Below, piece by piece: positions 27,546 to 37,173 of a DNA stretch of 64,000 nt. The translations under genes were made by a program, and so were the position numbers. Position 1 is the stretch's first letter. Every line of letters starts with the position of its first letter. The stretch is taken from assembly GCF_020497125.1 (NCBI RefSeq), contig NW_025422971.1, positions 62,001-126,000 of the forward strand, in the 5' to 3' direction. Origin of the DNA: Mauremys mutica (lineage: Eukaryota; Chordata; Testudines; Geoemydidae). The notes beneath the pieces were generated by a model. The model made no database searches. It had not been told where the DNA came from and was given only the letters and a program-made list of their open reading frames with translations.

Positions 27546-27649
27546 CCCCCAGAGCGCTATGTGCGAGGGATTTAGAATGAGTGAGGCATGCGGCCCGCGG
27601 CCCGTATGTTGTGCAGGCCTTGCTTAGAGAGTTGTAGTAATAACAGCAG

Positions 27650-27735
27650 CAAAGAGTCCTGTGGCGCCTTATAGACTAACAGACGTATTGGAGCAGGAGC
27701 TTTCGTGGATGAATCCCCACTTCGTCAGATGCACC
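27650..27735. mobile_element. Dispersed reptile repeat fragment
   Basis: The sequence from AGAGTCCTGTGGCGCC through GACTAACAGACGTATTGG to CCCACTTCGTCAGATGCA is a very common turtle dispersed repeat as I recognise it. Its superfamily is uncertain. Confidence 0.55.
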
Positions 27736-27740
27736 AATAG

Positions 27741-27812
27741 TCCCATATGGGCTAGTGGTCAGGATTCCTGGTTTTCACCCAGGGGGCCTGGGTTCAACTT
27801 CTGCTGTGGGAA
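27741..27812 (+). tRNA. tRNA-Glu (anticodon TTC), possibly decayed
   Basis: Starts TCCCATATGG and ends TGTGGGA plus discriminator A. Anticodon TTC at 27774-27776 sits in loop TTTTCAC on a perfect CCTGG/CCAGG stem. The acceptor stem pairs with one G-T. The T loop TTCAACT keeps its core, but the T stem CTGGG/TCTGC has a C-C clash and wobble pairs, and D-region GGGCTAGTGG differs from the usual GGTCTAGCGG. It is either a diverged gene or a recent pseudogene. Confidence 0.7.
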
Positions 27813-28077
27813 CAGTGCAGAGCTTTCACCCAGAGTGGAGACAGGAAATGAAAGAAACAGGAAGGGATCCTGCCAGCAGGGGGGTTGGACAGTGTGGGGA
27901 GGGGATCCCAGAAGTGGGGGTGGGGGGCAGAGGTCTGAGGGGAGACCAGGGAAGGATCCCAGCAGTGTGGGAAGTTGAGAGCACAGGCCTGGCATGGGGA
28001 CTGGGGAGAGTGAATGTGTCCCTCTAAACCCACCAACTGCAGACTAGGCAGGACTGGAAGAATTATGTATTTGTTGG

Positions 28078-28501
28078 TGTCGAAGAAAAACTCAGTTCTC
28101 GCTTTTTGTTTGGGTGCAGCAAAATCAAAATACTTTATTAAATACTCTAGTGAACACAAGAGGGAGAGAGTGTCAGGAACTGGGTTGCCCCTTGTCCCGG
28201 ACGGATCTCTCTCAATTAGTAAACAATTCATAACAATCTTTATACCTTTCTAGCAGACAATGGTTAGTAATCTTGGAGACATTGAAGATAAACATTTGCA
28301 TTTGTTTATACATAAGCCTATTCGCTATCTTATTTGTCTGCAATACTAGAACAGAAAACAAGACTGCAATTCACAAGGTCGTAATGACTCTTCACACAAT
28401 TCTCTTTGTACCACATATCTTACAGCATGCAGGGTCACGTTAACTTCTAACATACATTAAGATCCCTTCAAACCTATATTAATTAATTCTTGGCCTCCAC
28501 A
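28078..28501 (-). repeat. ERV 3' LTR
   Basis: 424 bp. On minus it starts TGTGGAGGCC and ends TTCTTCGACA, the canonical TG...CA. On minus, a TATAAAG box is at 28244-28238 and an AATAAA signal at 28139-28134, so U3, R and U5 are recognisable. Relative to the 5' LTR it lacks a block of about 13 bp near U3 and a second AACCTTTATT-type unit. Confidence 0.95.
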
Positions 28502-28513
28502 CTCCCCCCTTTT
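28502..28513 (-). other. ERV polypurine tract
   Basis: AAAAGGGGGGAG on minus sits directly against the TG of the 3' LTR, as required for plus-strand priming in retroviruses. Confidence 0.9.
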
Positions 28514-28536
28514 GTACTTCTAGTACAACAAATACC

Positions 28537-30813
28537 TCAAATCTCAATTTGCATTAAATCATGGATCTCAGAGTCTACAGGAGACATGGCAACCTTAGGG
28601 GTTTTCATGGGATGCAATGACAATGCATGATTAGTATGAACATGAAAAGTATTATTACCATCATTATGTCTATTACAACAACAACAACAATAACATAATC
28701 CCACACCAACTAACAACACTACAAACAATAACATCCCCATAGGAATAAAATAATGGGGTTGTCGTACAGTTTTGGTAACAAAGCACAATATATCAAACTT
28801 AGTACATAAAGTAGACACTCTATAAGCTGTATGAAAGGCATTCTGTTCAGCATGATATATATTCTGAAGCATGTGAATTTGTCCTTGCAACTCAGAGATT
28901 TTACGAACCTCTGGCAACAATGAAAGCAAATTCTGAAACCGATCAGGTACTATCCTAGTCCAATTAAAATATACCTGAAATCTAAGAGCTACATGTAACA
29001 TTCTATCTGCAGGCCAGTAAATGATATGAGTGCCTGCAGCAGTGGTAAGATTAATATGTATATCTTGTAATGTGGTGGTATTAACGTACACACAGCTATC
29101 ATTAGCCTGAAAAAGTGGGTGTCCTGTAAGGGTAGTTCCTTGACCACTACCCTCCCAGCAAATATGGTCATAAACAGTGACAACTTCCCCTGGCTCCAGT
29201 TTCCGTATACACTGAAGCTGTGGTGGTTCTAACGGCCAAAATGTCCATAAATTCCCTAACCCCATCCAAATATCAGCTGTAAGCCCAGGAGCACTAACTA
29301 AAAATCGATTAGGAGAATCAGGTGGCCTCACTTCCCAGATATCTCGGTGAATCACCCAATCCCACATGCATCCTCCCCATGGACCCGGCAGGATTCGGTA
29401 TGTGGGAGCCCACACCCCCTTAACCGGTCCATATGCTTGGAAGGAGCACTGTGAACGTCCACACTTCCATCCAGAAAGTCTCCAAGTATGTCTCCATGGC
29501 CACAGATCAGATGGTACTCCTGACGTCTCTGTAAGGGCAGTGGGCCAAGCTTGGTGCACTAGATCATTCCGAATGGCCATCAGCTGGTCATTCAGGAAAT
29601 CCTGAATTTCCGAACATGCTAGATCCCACTGCAATGCCTTCGCAGCCTCAGTGATATTCAGTACCATCTCTCTCAATAAATTCTGGGTCATAGAACTAAG
29701 GGCGGAAATGACATGTAACTCACCCACCCCAGTTTGCACTTGTGTCAGCTGTGCCCCAGAAATCAGGCCGGTGGCCTTTTCTAATTGGCCCAATTTCTCA
29801 TCATGTTCCTGGGTCTTAAAAATATTCCAAACAGCAGCTGCAGAATTGGCCCCATCCCACAAGGATCCGGCTAGATCCCTCTTCCTTCTAGAGGAAATAA
29901 CCCAGGCCCTCTGTTGTGCTAATCTAATGGCAGCCCCTTGTGAACAATTTGGATATGTAGAGGTGATCTGAAAACTAGATAAAGGCAATGTAAACTTCAC
30001 AGTCCCTAGTGTAGCGTTAAGTACAGTCCACCGATATTCTGGCACATTTCCCCTCAGCGTAGGTCTATACCATATCTGTTGGTTGTAGACCTTCATAGAT
30101 TTCTGAGAGGCATTAATATCAATAGCATAAGAGGGAGTGTATTGCAATAAAGTACAGGTCACATTATCAGTCACTGGAATGGTCTCAATACAGGTAAAAT
30201 TTCCAGTAGCAGAACAAACTCTTTGGGTAGTCGTTTGATTATTCACTAATTGGGTAACCAAATAACAATAAGGGCCTCTTTCAGGGAACATAGCACAAAT
30301 TCCAGGAATAACCATCATATCTACTTCACTATGAAATCCATCAATTTCATATTTAAATTCTAGGGGCTGATTTGCAGTAATATTATGGATCTCCATTGCC
30401 ACTGATCCATTTGCTTTCCACTCAATGGTTCTTTCATATGAATGCTGTTGAACTTTAAAAAATAGGCTTTCTGAGCAATATTCTAATAAATCACTAAGAT
30501 GGGAAGGTCTGGGCCAATGAATTTCATTAGAATATACAATTTTGTTTACATCTGGATAAATTACAGAAGTGATGGCCAGGGTTGAGGGGCTAGTGGGGGT
30601 AACCTTCGTGGTAGCAAGGCGCTTTCGGTAGTCATCATCTGAAAGCCAATTAGGGAGGGCAGTACATCCCCAGGGTACTTGTCCATAAGCACAGAGCCCT
30701 GCCCCTGGAAGAAATCCAAGCCACCATTCAACCCCACATGCCCAAGCACGCTCCCCACAGTTCCCTCCCTGCCAATAAATGATGCTGCGTTTCTTCCACC
30801 AGGGCCAGTTCAT
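28537..30813 (-). CDS. env: ERV envelope glycoprotein, main ORF
   Basis: A 758-codon frame. Many N-x-S/T sites and cysteines fit a glycoprotein. A furin-type site RRKR at residues 309-312 splits it into a surface part of about 312 residues and a transmembrane part of about 446 residues. After the cleavage site come a small apolar Ala/Gly-rich stretch (fusion-peptide candidate) and a heptad-like helical region. A second helical region precedes a membrane anchor near 689-713 that ends in five Cys, and a 45-residue tail follows. I see no CX6CC motif and no CKS17-like immunosuppressive segment, both usual in gammaretroviral transmembrane proteins. The frame continues upstream without further stops to a TAA at 30870-30868, beyond which lies the signal-peptide leader. 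Env of this length and type is unusual beside a class I Pol. Confidence 0.88.
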   Translation of the reverse strand: MNWPWWKKRSIIYWQGGNCGERAWACGVEWWLGFLPGAGLCAYGQVPWGCTALPNWLSDDDYRKRLATTKVTPTSPSTLAITSVIYPDVNKIVYSNEIHWPRPSHLSDLLEYCSESLFFKVQQHSYERTIEWKANGSVAMEIHNITANQPLEFKYEIDGFHSEVDMMVIPGICAMFPERGPYCYLVTQLVNNQTTTQRVCSATGNFTCIETIPVTDNVTCTLLQYTPSYAIDINASQKSMKVYNQQIWYRPTLRGNVPEYRWTVLNATLGTVKFTLPLSSFQITSTYPNCSQGAAIRLAQQRAWVISSRRKRDLAGSLWDGANSAAAVWNIFKTQEHDEKLGQLEKATGLISGAQLTQVQTGVGELHVISALSSMTQNLLREMVLNITEAAKALQWDLACSEIQDFLNDQLMAIRNDLVHQAWPTALTETSGVPSDLWPWRHTWRLSGWKCGRSQCSFQAYGPVKGVWAPTYRILPGPWGGCMWDWVIHRDIWEVRPPDSPNRFLVSAPGLTADIWMGLGNLWTFWPLEPPQLQCIRKLEPGEVVTVYDHICWEGSGQGTTLTGHPLFQANDSCVYVNTTTLQDIHINLTTAAGTHIIYWPADRMLHVALRFQVYFNWTRIVPDRFQNLLSLLPEVRKISELQGQIHMLQNIYHAEQNAFHTAYRVSTLCTKFDILCFVTKTVRQPHYFIPMGMLLFVVLLVGVGLCYCCCCCNRHNDGNNTFHVHTNHALSLHPMKTPKVAMSPVDSEIHDLMQIEI

Positions 30814-30867
30814 AATGTCTCTTTTAGTCAGGAATCCCTGGACTCTGGAGGTGTTTGCAGAACGAAT

Positions 30868-31122
30868 TTATCTTCTTTTCTCCCCCAAAAACAATTGTGG
30901 TCTAGCACGATAAGGGGAAGAGGGTTGTAATGTTGGAATTCCGTTAGAAAAATCCAAAGGCACAGTAGATCTGTCAGAGGATAAGGGAGAGGTTTCTAGC
31001 ACGTCACCTTGTCCTCTTCTTCCGCTGTCCAACAGGCACAGCAGGGCTAGAAGAAGGAGTACGTTGATCATCAGTAGGAGTGTCCTCCTGAGGTGGAGGG
31101 GTCTTTTTGCAGTGCGATGCAT
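30868..31122 (-). pseudogene. ERV env leader with signal peptide, ended by TAA
   Basis: 84 codons starting with ATG at 31122-31120. A short basic N-terminus precedes a strongly hydrophobic Leu-rich stretch (TLLLMINVLLLLALLCLL), a signal-peptide shape. It overlaps the last 119 nt of pol in another frame, as env often does in gammaretroviruses. It is in the same frame as the main env ORF and is interrupted by TAA at 30870-30868. This may be a disabling mutation, or the leader may belong to a separately spliced product. Confidence 0.75.
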
Positions 31123-34100
31123 GGGTCCAGGCAGGTAGTCCTTGACACTTCACAGCAGTGTTGGTAGTCAACAGGACTTGGAAAGGGCCTTTCCAGCGTG
31201 GAGCCAGGGCAGTCTTTCGTTGATGGACCTTTATGTAGACCCAGTCTCCCGGTTCCAACGAGTGGCAAGGTTGCACAGGATCCTTCGGTAAGGCTTCCTT
31301 CACCTGTGTATAAAAAGACTTAACACATTTCATTAGTGCCTGACAATATTTAAGCATTATGTCATCCATCAAATGAATGTCCATCTGAGCTAAGGTCAGT
31401 GGGGGTGCAGTTGGTAGTCGCATTGGGCGTCCTGTCAAAATTTCATGAGGGCTGAGTCCAGTCTTTCGATTGGGAATGGCTCTCATACTCATCAGTGCCA
31501 AAGGAAGGGCATCTGGCCACTTTAAGTTTGTTTCAGCACAAATCTTGGCCAGTTTATTTTTTAAAATCCCGTTCTGGCGTTCCACTGTCCCAGCAGATTG
31601 TGGGTGATGAGGGCAGTGAAGGTTGTGTTGGATCTGCAAAGCTGCACATAACTCCTTTACAATCTGTCCAGTAAAGTGAGTTCCACGATCACTGTTGATA
31701 CTCACAGGGATGCCAAAACGTGGTACAAAATCCTTAAGCAGAAGTTTCACAACAGTCCTGGCATCTGCCTTCCTGCAGGGAAAAGCTTCAACCCAATTGG
31801 TAAATACATCAACTAAAACTAATACATATTCATAACCACAACATTTAGACATTTGAATAAAATCAATCTGAATATTTACAAAAGGTCCCCAAGGAGGAGG
31901 GTGGGCTGCCTGCTTAGCTTTAACAGCTTTACCAATGTTGTGTTGTTGACAAATCACACAGTGTTGACAGTAGGAATGGGCAACAGAAGGGAAAATGGGT
32001 GCAAACCAATCTCGGGCAACTGCAGCAACCATCCCCCCTTTGCTCACGTGTGCCATTCCATGGTATATGCGAGCAAGATAGGGCAATAACACCTTCGGTG
32101 CCACCAGGCGACCATCCGGGGCACGCCAAAGATGATCAAAATGTAAAATGCAGCCAGCAGCACTCCAAGAGTGCTTCTCAGTTCTTGATGCTGCCTCCTG
32201 GATCTTTGCCAGATCCTCAAGGGAGGCCAGTGAAGGCTGCTCTATCAGTACACAGGAATGTGCAGCCTGAGGTGCAGAAAGAGCCGCTGCTTTAGCTGCA
32301 GAGTCAGCTAGAGCATTTCCACGGGTAACTTCATCATGAGGGGTCTTGTGAGCAGTACATTTAACAACAGCTATAGCTTTAGGCAACAAAAGAGCATTCA
32401 AAAGAGCAGATACATAAAAACCATTCTTAATAGGAGAACCAGTAGATGTAAAAAAACCTCTATATTTCCAAAGCAATCCGAAATCATGAACTACTCCAAA
32501 AGCATAACGAGAATCTGTATAGATAGTGACCGTTTGATCTCTAGCCAGAACACAAGCTCGAGTCAAAGCCACAAGTTCAGCTACTTGAGAGGAAAACACT
32601 GAAGAAAGGAAAGCACTTTCAACAACAACACAAGAAGTACAGACAGCATAACCAGCAACTAATTTACCCTTAGAATCTCGCAAACACGACCCATCCACAA
32701 AGTAAAGGAGATCAGGATTTTGCAGAGGCACATCCAGTAAATCAGCCCTAGGATGAGTAAGAACAGATGTTACAAATACACAATCATGCGGGTCTCCATC
32801 TTCAGGCCCAGGCAACAAAGAAGCTGGATTTAGAACGGGGCAACGAGCCAAAGTAATATGAGAGGAAGAAAGCAAAATTAGCTCATATTTGATAAGACGG
32901 GAAGTGGATAAATGCTGCGTCTTAGATTTCAACAAAAGCGCAGCCACAGCATGCGGAACACACACAATCAAAGGAGAGCCTAATACCAGAGATTCAGATA
33001 CCTGAACAGAAAGGGCCGCGGCCGCCACAGCCCGTAAACAAGGGGGAAATCCCACCGCCACAGCGTCCAGGGCAGTACTGTAGTAAGCAATTGGACGGTG
33101 TTTGTCTCCGTGCTTTTGCGTTAGTACAGCCAAAGCAAACCCATTACGCTCATGACAGAAAAAAGTAAACGGTTTAGTATAATCAGGAAGTCCCAGGGCC
33201 GGAGCAGTAGATAGTCTCTGTTTAATAGCAACAAAAGCACTCTCAGCCTCTGGAGGCCAAGGAAGTGGCTCAGGGGTACCAGACTTAGTCAGATCCTGCA
33301 AGGGTTTAATCAGTGTTGCATAACCTAAAATCCACTGTCTGCAGTATCCAGTCATGCCCAGAAAAGTACGCATTTGAGAAACAGTACCAGGCCTAGGCAT
33401 ATTCAAAATAGCTGAAATACGAGAGTTTGATAAATGACGCTTGCCATGAGAAATATCATGACCAAGATAATGAACCTTGGGTTGACACAGTTGGAGTTTT
33501 TCCTGGGATGCTTTGTGACCCTTGGCAGCTAAAGCAGTTAAAAGTGTCAGAGTATCAGTTTTACAAGATTCAAAAGAGAAAGACGCCAGCAAAAGGTCAT
33601 CCACATACTGTATAAGAACTGATTTTCCAGGGAAAACCACATCATCCAGATCCTTCTTTAGGATCTGAGAAAACAGGGATGGAGACTCAGTATACCCTTG
33701 GGGTAACCTGGTCCAGGTATACTGACATCCTTTATAAGTAAAGGCAAACAAATACTGACTATCTGGGTGAATCGGAATAGAAAAAAAAGCTGAACACAAA
33801 TCCACAACAGTAAAATAAGTGGCTGACGGTGGAATACAAGAAAGAATGGTAGCTGGATTTGGAACCACCGGAAAAGAAGGCAAAACCACAGCATTAATAG
33901 CGCGGAGGTCTTGAACAAACCGATAGGTGTTCCTTCCTGGCTTCTTTACAGGAAAGATAGGAGTATTACAAGAACTAATCGTGGGAACAATAATACCTTG
34001 TTGTAATAAAGATTCTATAACTGGAGCTATGCCTGCCACTGCTTCAGGACGCAGTGGGTATTGTGGAATCCTTGGCAAAATCTTAGCAGGGTCAACAAGA

Positions 34101-34648
34101 ATTTTAACCAGTTCGGCAGTTCTAATCTGTCCCACCTCATTTGCATGACGAGACCAGAGATGGGGGGGCACTTGTGACAACAAATGTACAAGGTCAGGGC
34201 TGAGAGGTGCCTGCGACGCAGCGGGCTCTGATACATGGAGTGTGGCCAACACCAGGTTAGTATTCCCATCAGGAACTTGTAAGAATACGCCATCTGGTGT
34301 ACAGTAAACGGTACAACCTAATTTACACAACAGATCCCTTCCCAGTAAATTCACAGGAGAAGAAGAACTGAGTAGAAAGGAATGCTTATCTTCCAAAGGG
34401 CCAAGACAAACCAAGAGAGGTAATGTGACAGGATGGGAAACAGGACAGTTTGAAATGCCCACAGCATTAACAGACAAAGTGGACAAAGGAACAGAGGGAA
34501 ACTCTGAGGATCTCAGAGCAGACCTACTGGCCCCCGTGTCCACAAGACAAGTAACAGATTTTCCAGCAATTTTACAATCAACATATGGGCCTTCTTGATT
34601 AATAGGAATTAAAGGATTCATGATGCAGTTACGTTCCCTCAGGCTGTC
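31004..34648 (-). CDS. pol: ERV Pol: protease, reverse transcriptase, RNase H, integrase
   Basis: Open from the amber codon at 34651-34649 to 31004; the first Met is at 34621 (1205 residues from there). Numbered from that Met: protease LVDTGAS (D28) with LLGRDLL; reverse transcriptase with D274, LPQGY (306-310) and YVDD (339-342); RNase H acidic residues D643, E682, D703, D773; integrase zinc motif H854, H858, C888, C891 and catalytic D920, D978, E1014 with exactly 35 residues between the last two; a GPF motif near the C-terminus. All catalytic residues are present. Protease lies at the start of pol, in frame with gag, as in gamma- and epsilonretroviruses. No dUTPase was noted. Confidence 0.96.
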   Translation of the reverse strand, partial: DSLRERNCIMNPLIPINQEGPYVDCKIAGKSVTCLVDTGASRSALRSSEFPSVPLSTLSVNAVGISNCPVSHPVTLPLLVCLGPLEDKHSFLLSSSSPVNLLGRDLLCKLGCTVYCTPDGVFLQVPDGNTNLVLATLHVSEPAASQAPLSPDLVHLLSQVPPHLWSRHANEVGQIRTAELVKILVDPAKILPRIPQYPLRPEAVAGIAPVIESLLQQGIIVPTISSCNTPIFPVKKPGRNTYRFVQDLRAINAVVLPSFPVVPNPATILSCIPPSATYFTVVDLCSAFFSIPIHPDSQYLFAFTYKGCQYTWTRLPQGYTESPSLFSQILKKDLDDVVFPGKSVLIQYVDDLLLASFSFESCKTDTLTLLTALAAKGHKASQEKLQLCQPKVHYLGHDISHGKRHLSNSRISAILNMPRPGTVSQMRTFLGMTGYCRQWILGYATLIKPLQDLTKSGTPEPLPWPPEAESAFVAIKQRLSTAPALGLPDYTKPFTFFCHERNGFALAVLTQKHGDKHRPIAYYSTALDAVAVGFPPCLRAVAAAALSVQVSESLVLGSPLIVCVPHAVAALLLKSKTQHLSTSRLIKYELILLSSSHITLARCPVLNPASLLPGPEDGDPHDCVFVTSVLTHPRADLLDVPLQNPDLLYFVDGSCLRDSKGKLVAGYAVCTSCVVVESAFLSSVFSSQVAELVALTRACVLARDQTVTIYTDSRYAFGVVHDFGLLWKYRGFFTSTGSPIKNGFYVSALLNALLLPKAIAVVKCTAHKTPHDEVTRGNALADSAAKAAALSAPQAAHSCVLIEQPSLASLEDLAKIQEAASRTEKHSWSAAGCILHFDHLWRAPDGRLVAPKVLLPYLARIYHGMAHVSKGGMVAAVARDWFAPIFPSVAHSYCQHCVICQQHNIGKAVKAKQAAHPPPWGPFVNIQIDFIQMSKCCGYEYVLVLVDVFTNWVEAFPCRKADARTVVKLLLKDFVPRFGIPVSINSDRGTHFTGQIVKELCAALQIQHNLHCPHHPQSAGTVERQNGILKNKLAKICAETNLKWPDALPLALMSMRAIPNRKTGLSPHEILTGRPMRLPTAPPLTLAQMDIHLMDDIMLKYCQALMKCVKSFYTQVKEALPKDPVQPCHSLEPGDWVYIKVHQRKTALAPRWKGPFQVLLTTNTAVKCQGLPAWTHASHCKKTPPPQEDTPTDDQRTPSSSPAVPVGQRKKRTR

Positions 34649-34651
34649 CTA
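34649..34651 (-). other. In-frame amber codon between gag and pol
   Basis: TAG on minus directly follows the CCT TAC end of gag and is followed in the same frame by GAC AGC CTG. gag (36226) and the pol Met (34621) are 1605 nt apart, a multiple of 3. This arrangement matches stop-codon readthrough of gammaretroviruses. A downstream pseudoknot was not modelled. Confidence 0.85.
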
Positions 34652-36226
34652 GTAAGGGGTTCCCTGTGGGGAAAAAACAGGAGCTTCAGGATTTGGGAGC
34701 TGAGTAGGATTTTGAGCTAACCGATTTGGACACTCATTTCTCCAGTGTCCCTCCTGACCACAAAAGTGGCATGCAGTGCTCCCAGTCGGGGCAGGATTCT
34801 GGGCAGGATATGAGGAACCCCTTCCCATACCTCGCCCACGAGCTCGTCCCCGTCCTCTTCTCATTCCCCCACGACCCCTGTGCTGATAAGTTTGTAACTG
34901 TAAAGCCATAAGTTTTGTTTCACTAGTTTCTTTCTTCTGGTCTATGCAAGCTGTACAATGATTGGCAACTGTCACCAATTCTGAAAGGGGTTTAGTTTGC
35001 CAGCCAATACAAATAGTTCTCAATGGTTGCTGAACCTTTGGCAAGAGTCCCTGAACAAAAGCAGCTCCTACCGCTTCCCTGGCATTATCAGCTGGATCAG
35101 TAATTCCCGAATGCTGTTCAAAGACCTTTGTTAGTCTATCAAGATAATCAGCAGGGGATTCTCCCTTATTTTGTTTACAATTTGCAATCTTGGTCCAATC
35201 TGTTTTCTTAGGACAAACTTCTGAAATAGAGGTCAAGAGACGGTTCCTAGCTTCTGTCAAAGTATTCCCAATACCAGGGTCGGTATCAGGCCAAGCTGCC
35301 TGTCTGTTAAGCCGTTGCTGAACTTCAGCTGGCAGTACTGCTCGTAAAAGCTGATTAATATCTGCCCAAGATGGATTATAGCACTGAATCACTGTCTGGA
35401 GCTCTTCTCTAAACTTTACCGGCTCCTCCCTGATTTTAGGAAATTCTTTCACCAAGTTTCTAAGATCTCCAGGCGTCCAAGGAGCATGTACCTTAACCAA
35501 CCCCCCTACAGCCCCAGCTCCAGGCAAGTCTCTTAAAGGAGCCTGGAGTGCCTGTGTCGTGCTTCTAAGAAAGTAGCCGGCATTGTTATCAGCAGAAGCA
35601 GGGTTAACCGGACTACTGGTGTCAGTCAGTAAGGAAGAAGATAATTCCTCCGAAGAAGGAGAATGAACAACTTGTGCAGTTGATACTTGCGGCGGCGAAA
35701 CAATCACTGCCTGTACATTCCGAGAAGGGGGAGTATTGGGAGGAACGGGCAGCGGCTGTGGAATGCTACTAAAAAAATCCACTATGTCTTCTGCAGTCTC
35801 TTCCTCACTTTCAGGCTTAACTAACTGGGGATAAAGAGAAGCAGAGGACTGCACTGGGGCAGGAAGACATTTGGATGTCTTACATTTAAGTTTTAAATCC
35901 TGTACTTCAGTTTTTAATTTATCTTGGGAGTCCTTCAGACTCCGCACTCGAGACTCATGGAGTCTCTTTGTTGCTTCCTCCCACCAAGACAGAAACTGCT
36001 CGCACTGCGCAGCAGAGGCGTGTGATTTAAGGGTTTCTCTGAGGTATGTAAGTTTATCTAATTCAAAAGTACCTTCTAATGGGCATTGTTTAAATGAATT
36101 TTCACGCGTATATAGATACCAATCATTTAAATACCTGCAGGTTTGAGGACCATAATGTACGTACATGTAATATGCAGGGGTACCCTTAGGGGGTAAGGTG
36201 GAAAGTTTAGACTGTCCCTCCCCCAT
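34649..36226 (-). CDS. gag: ERV Gag polyprotein
   Basis: The best start is ATG at 36226-36224, giving MGEGQS, a good N-myristoylation signal. The frame extends five codons upstream only with a TTG. The product is 525 residues. The middle carries a Pro/Ser-rich segment, then a capsid with WTPGDLRNLVKEFP and a QNKGESPADYLDRL block resembling the conserved capsid motif of class I retroviruses. The C-terminus has an Arg/Gly-rich stretch and one CCHC zinc knuckle, CHFCGQEGHWRNEC (residues 486-499). A YPQL tetrapeptide could be an ALIX-type late motif; no PPPY is seen. The frame is intact. Confidence 0.94.
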   Translation of the reverse strand: MGEGQSKLSTLPPKGTPAYYMYVHYGPQTCRYLNDWYLYTRENSFKQCPLEGTFELDKLTYLRETLKSHASAAQCEQFLSWWEEATKRLHESRVRSLKDSQDKLKTEVQDLKLKCKTSKCLPAPVQSSASLYPQLVKPESEEETAEDIVDFFSSIPQPLPVPPNTPPSRNVQAVIVSPPQVSTAQVVHSPSSEELSSSLLTDTSSPVNPASADNNAGYFLRSTTQALQAPLRDLPGAGAVGGLVKVHAPWTPGDLRNLVKEFPKIREEPVKFREELQTVIQCYNPSWADINQLLRAVLPAEVQQRLNRQAAWPDTDPGIGNTLTEARNRLLTSISEVCPKKTDWTKIANCKQNKGESPADYLDRLTKVFEQHSGITDPADNAREAVGAAFVQGLLPKVQQPLRTICIGWQTKPLSELVTVANHCTACIDQKKETSETKLMALQLQTYQHRGRGGMRRGRGRARGRGMGRGSSYPAQNPAPTGSTACHFCGQEGHWRNECPNRLAQNPTQLPNPEAPVFSPQGTPY

Positions 36227-37152
36227 GTTCCAATCACACAAACTCAGAGGGGTTCCCTGTCCGCGCTCGCGGACCAGAATCTAAGGAGTTCTCCCTACAG
36301 GGTACTCACATACAGGAGAGACTCACAAGAAAGACTACGACCCTCGTACACCTCCTTTCAGCAAAGAGCGTCGGCTAAAGAGACTCCATCTCCGGGAGAT
36401 AAAGCCGCGTACTCTAATTGCTTCCAGGGAGACGATCAGATTGTCAGTAGCCCACACAGAAGGGAAAGGGGAGGGAAGATGGGTTCACACACTCCTAGAC
36501 CCAGGCAGCTTCCTCGCCGGACTATGCCAAGCTGAGTCAGCCCACCGTGGGTCGGATCTCCTAAAGATCCACTAGTTACTGGGCTTGCGTTAGACTACTC
36601 CTGATCATTAGCAATCGCTTCACAGGGCAATCTGGGCATCTTCCAGTAACGAACACTCACACAGGTATACACACACACACACCAAGGCCTCTTTTCCTCT
36701 TTTTAACCCTTTTTTAACCTTTTTAAATTTTTTTTTTTTTTTTTAACCAAGATGCATCGTTACCTGGTCCGGACCAATACTATGAGGCGGTATGACAACC
36801 CCTCTTGAGGCGGTAAAAAAACCCCTCAGCACCGGTGCATTCTAATGCATTTACCTATGCATTACCTTATGCATTACCTTATGCATGTACCTGTTGGCCA
36901 ACTCAGCAGTTCCCAGTACTGCTATAAACTAACCTTATTGGGGCCTCTCCCCAATACCACTCTGCATTTGATCCTGCTGCACAGTCAATAAGTTCAGATG
37001 GCGTGAGCCCAACAGAGACAGACGTCCCCCACAGACAGTCCTCCTCCGACACCCCAATAGAGATTTCAAAAGGTCTCTTACCTCATTGTGGCGCCATGGG
37101 GTTCGAAGGGGAACGATCCGTAGTAGCCATCTGTGTGTCCGTGGGCGTTGCC
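36227..37152 (-). other. ERV 5' leader with candidate splice donor
   Basis: Non-coding leader between primer site and gag. On minus, ATGAG/GTAAGAG with the cut between 37082 and 37081 is a strong consensus donor about 70 nt after the primer site, suited to making env mRNA. A T17-18 run lies near 36729-36745 on plus. Confidence 0.6.
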
Positions 37153-37170
37153 ATCCTGGACGAGCCCCCA
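37153..37170 (-). other. ERV primer binding site, tRNA-Pro type
   Basis: On minus, TGGGGGCTCGTCCAGGAT begins 3 nt after the 5' LTR. It matches the 18-nt tRNA-Pro primer site of gammaretroviruses at 17 of 18 positions. Confidence 0.9.
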
Positions 37171-37173
37171 AAT

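Larger units (their letters stand above)
25620..27622. mobile_element. About 2-kb hAT-like element with internal arrays
   Basis: The left end CAGGCCTGCACAAC and right end GTTGTGCAGGCC(T)TG are inverted repeats about 2.0 kb apart and start with CAG as in hAT elements. Flanking TTAGAG occurs just outside both ends, compatible with a partly decayed 8-bp target duplication. There is no transposase frame. The interior holds another hAT-like sequence (CAGGGCCGGCTCTAG near 25918), unassigned AT-rich DNA and two tandem arrays. The nesting order is uncertain. Confidence 0.6.
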
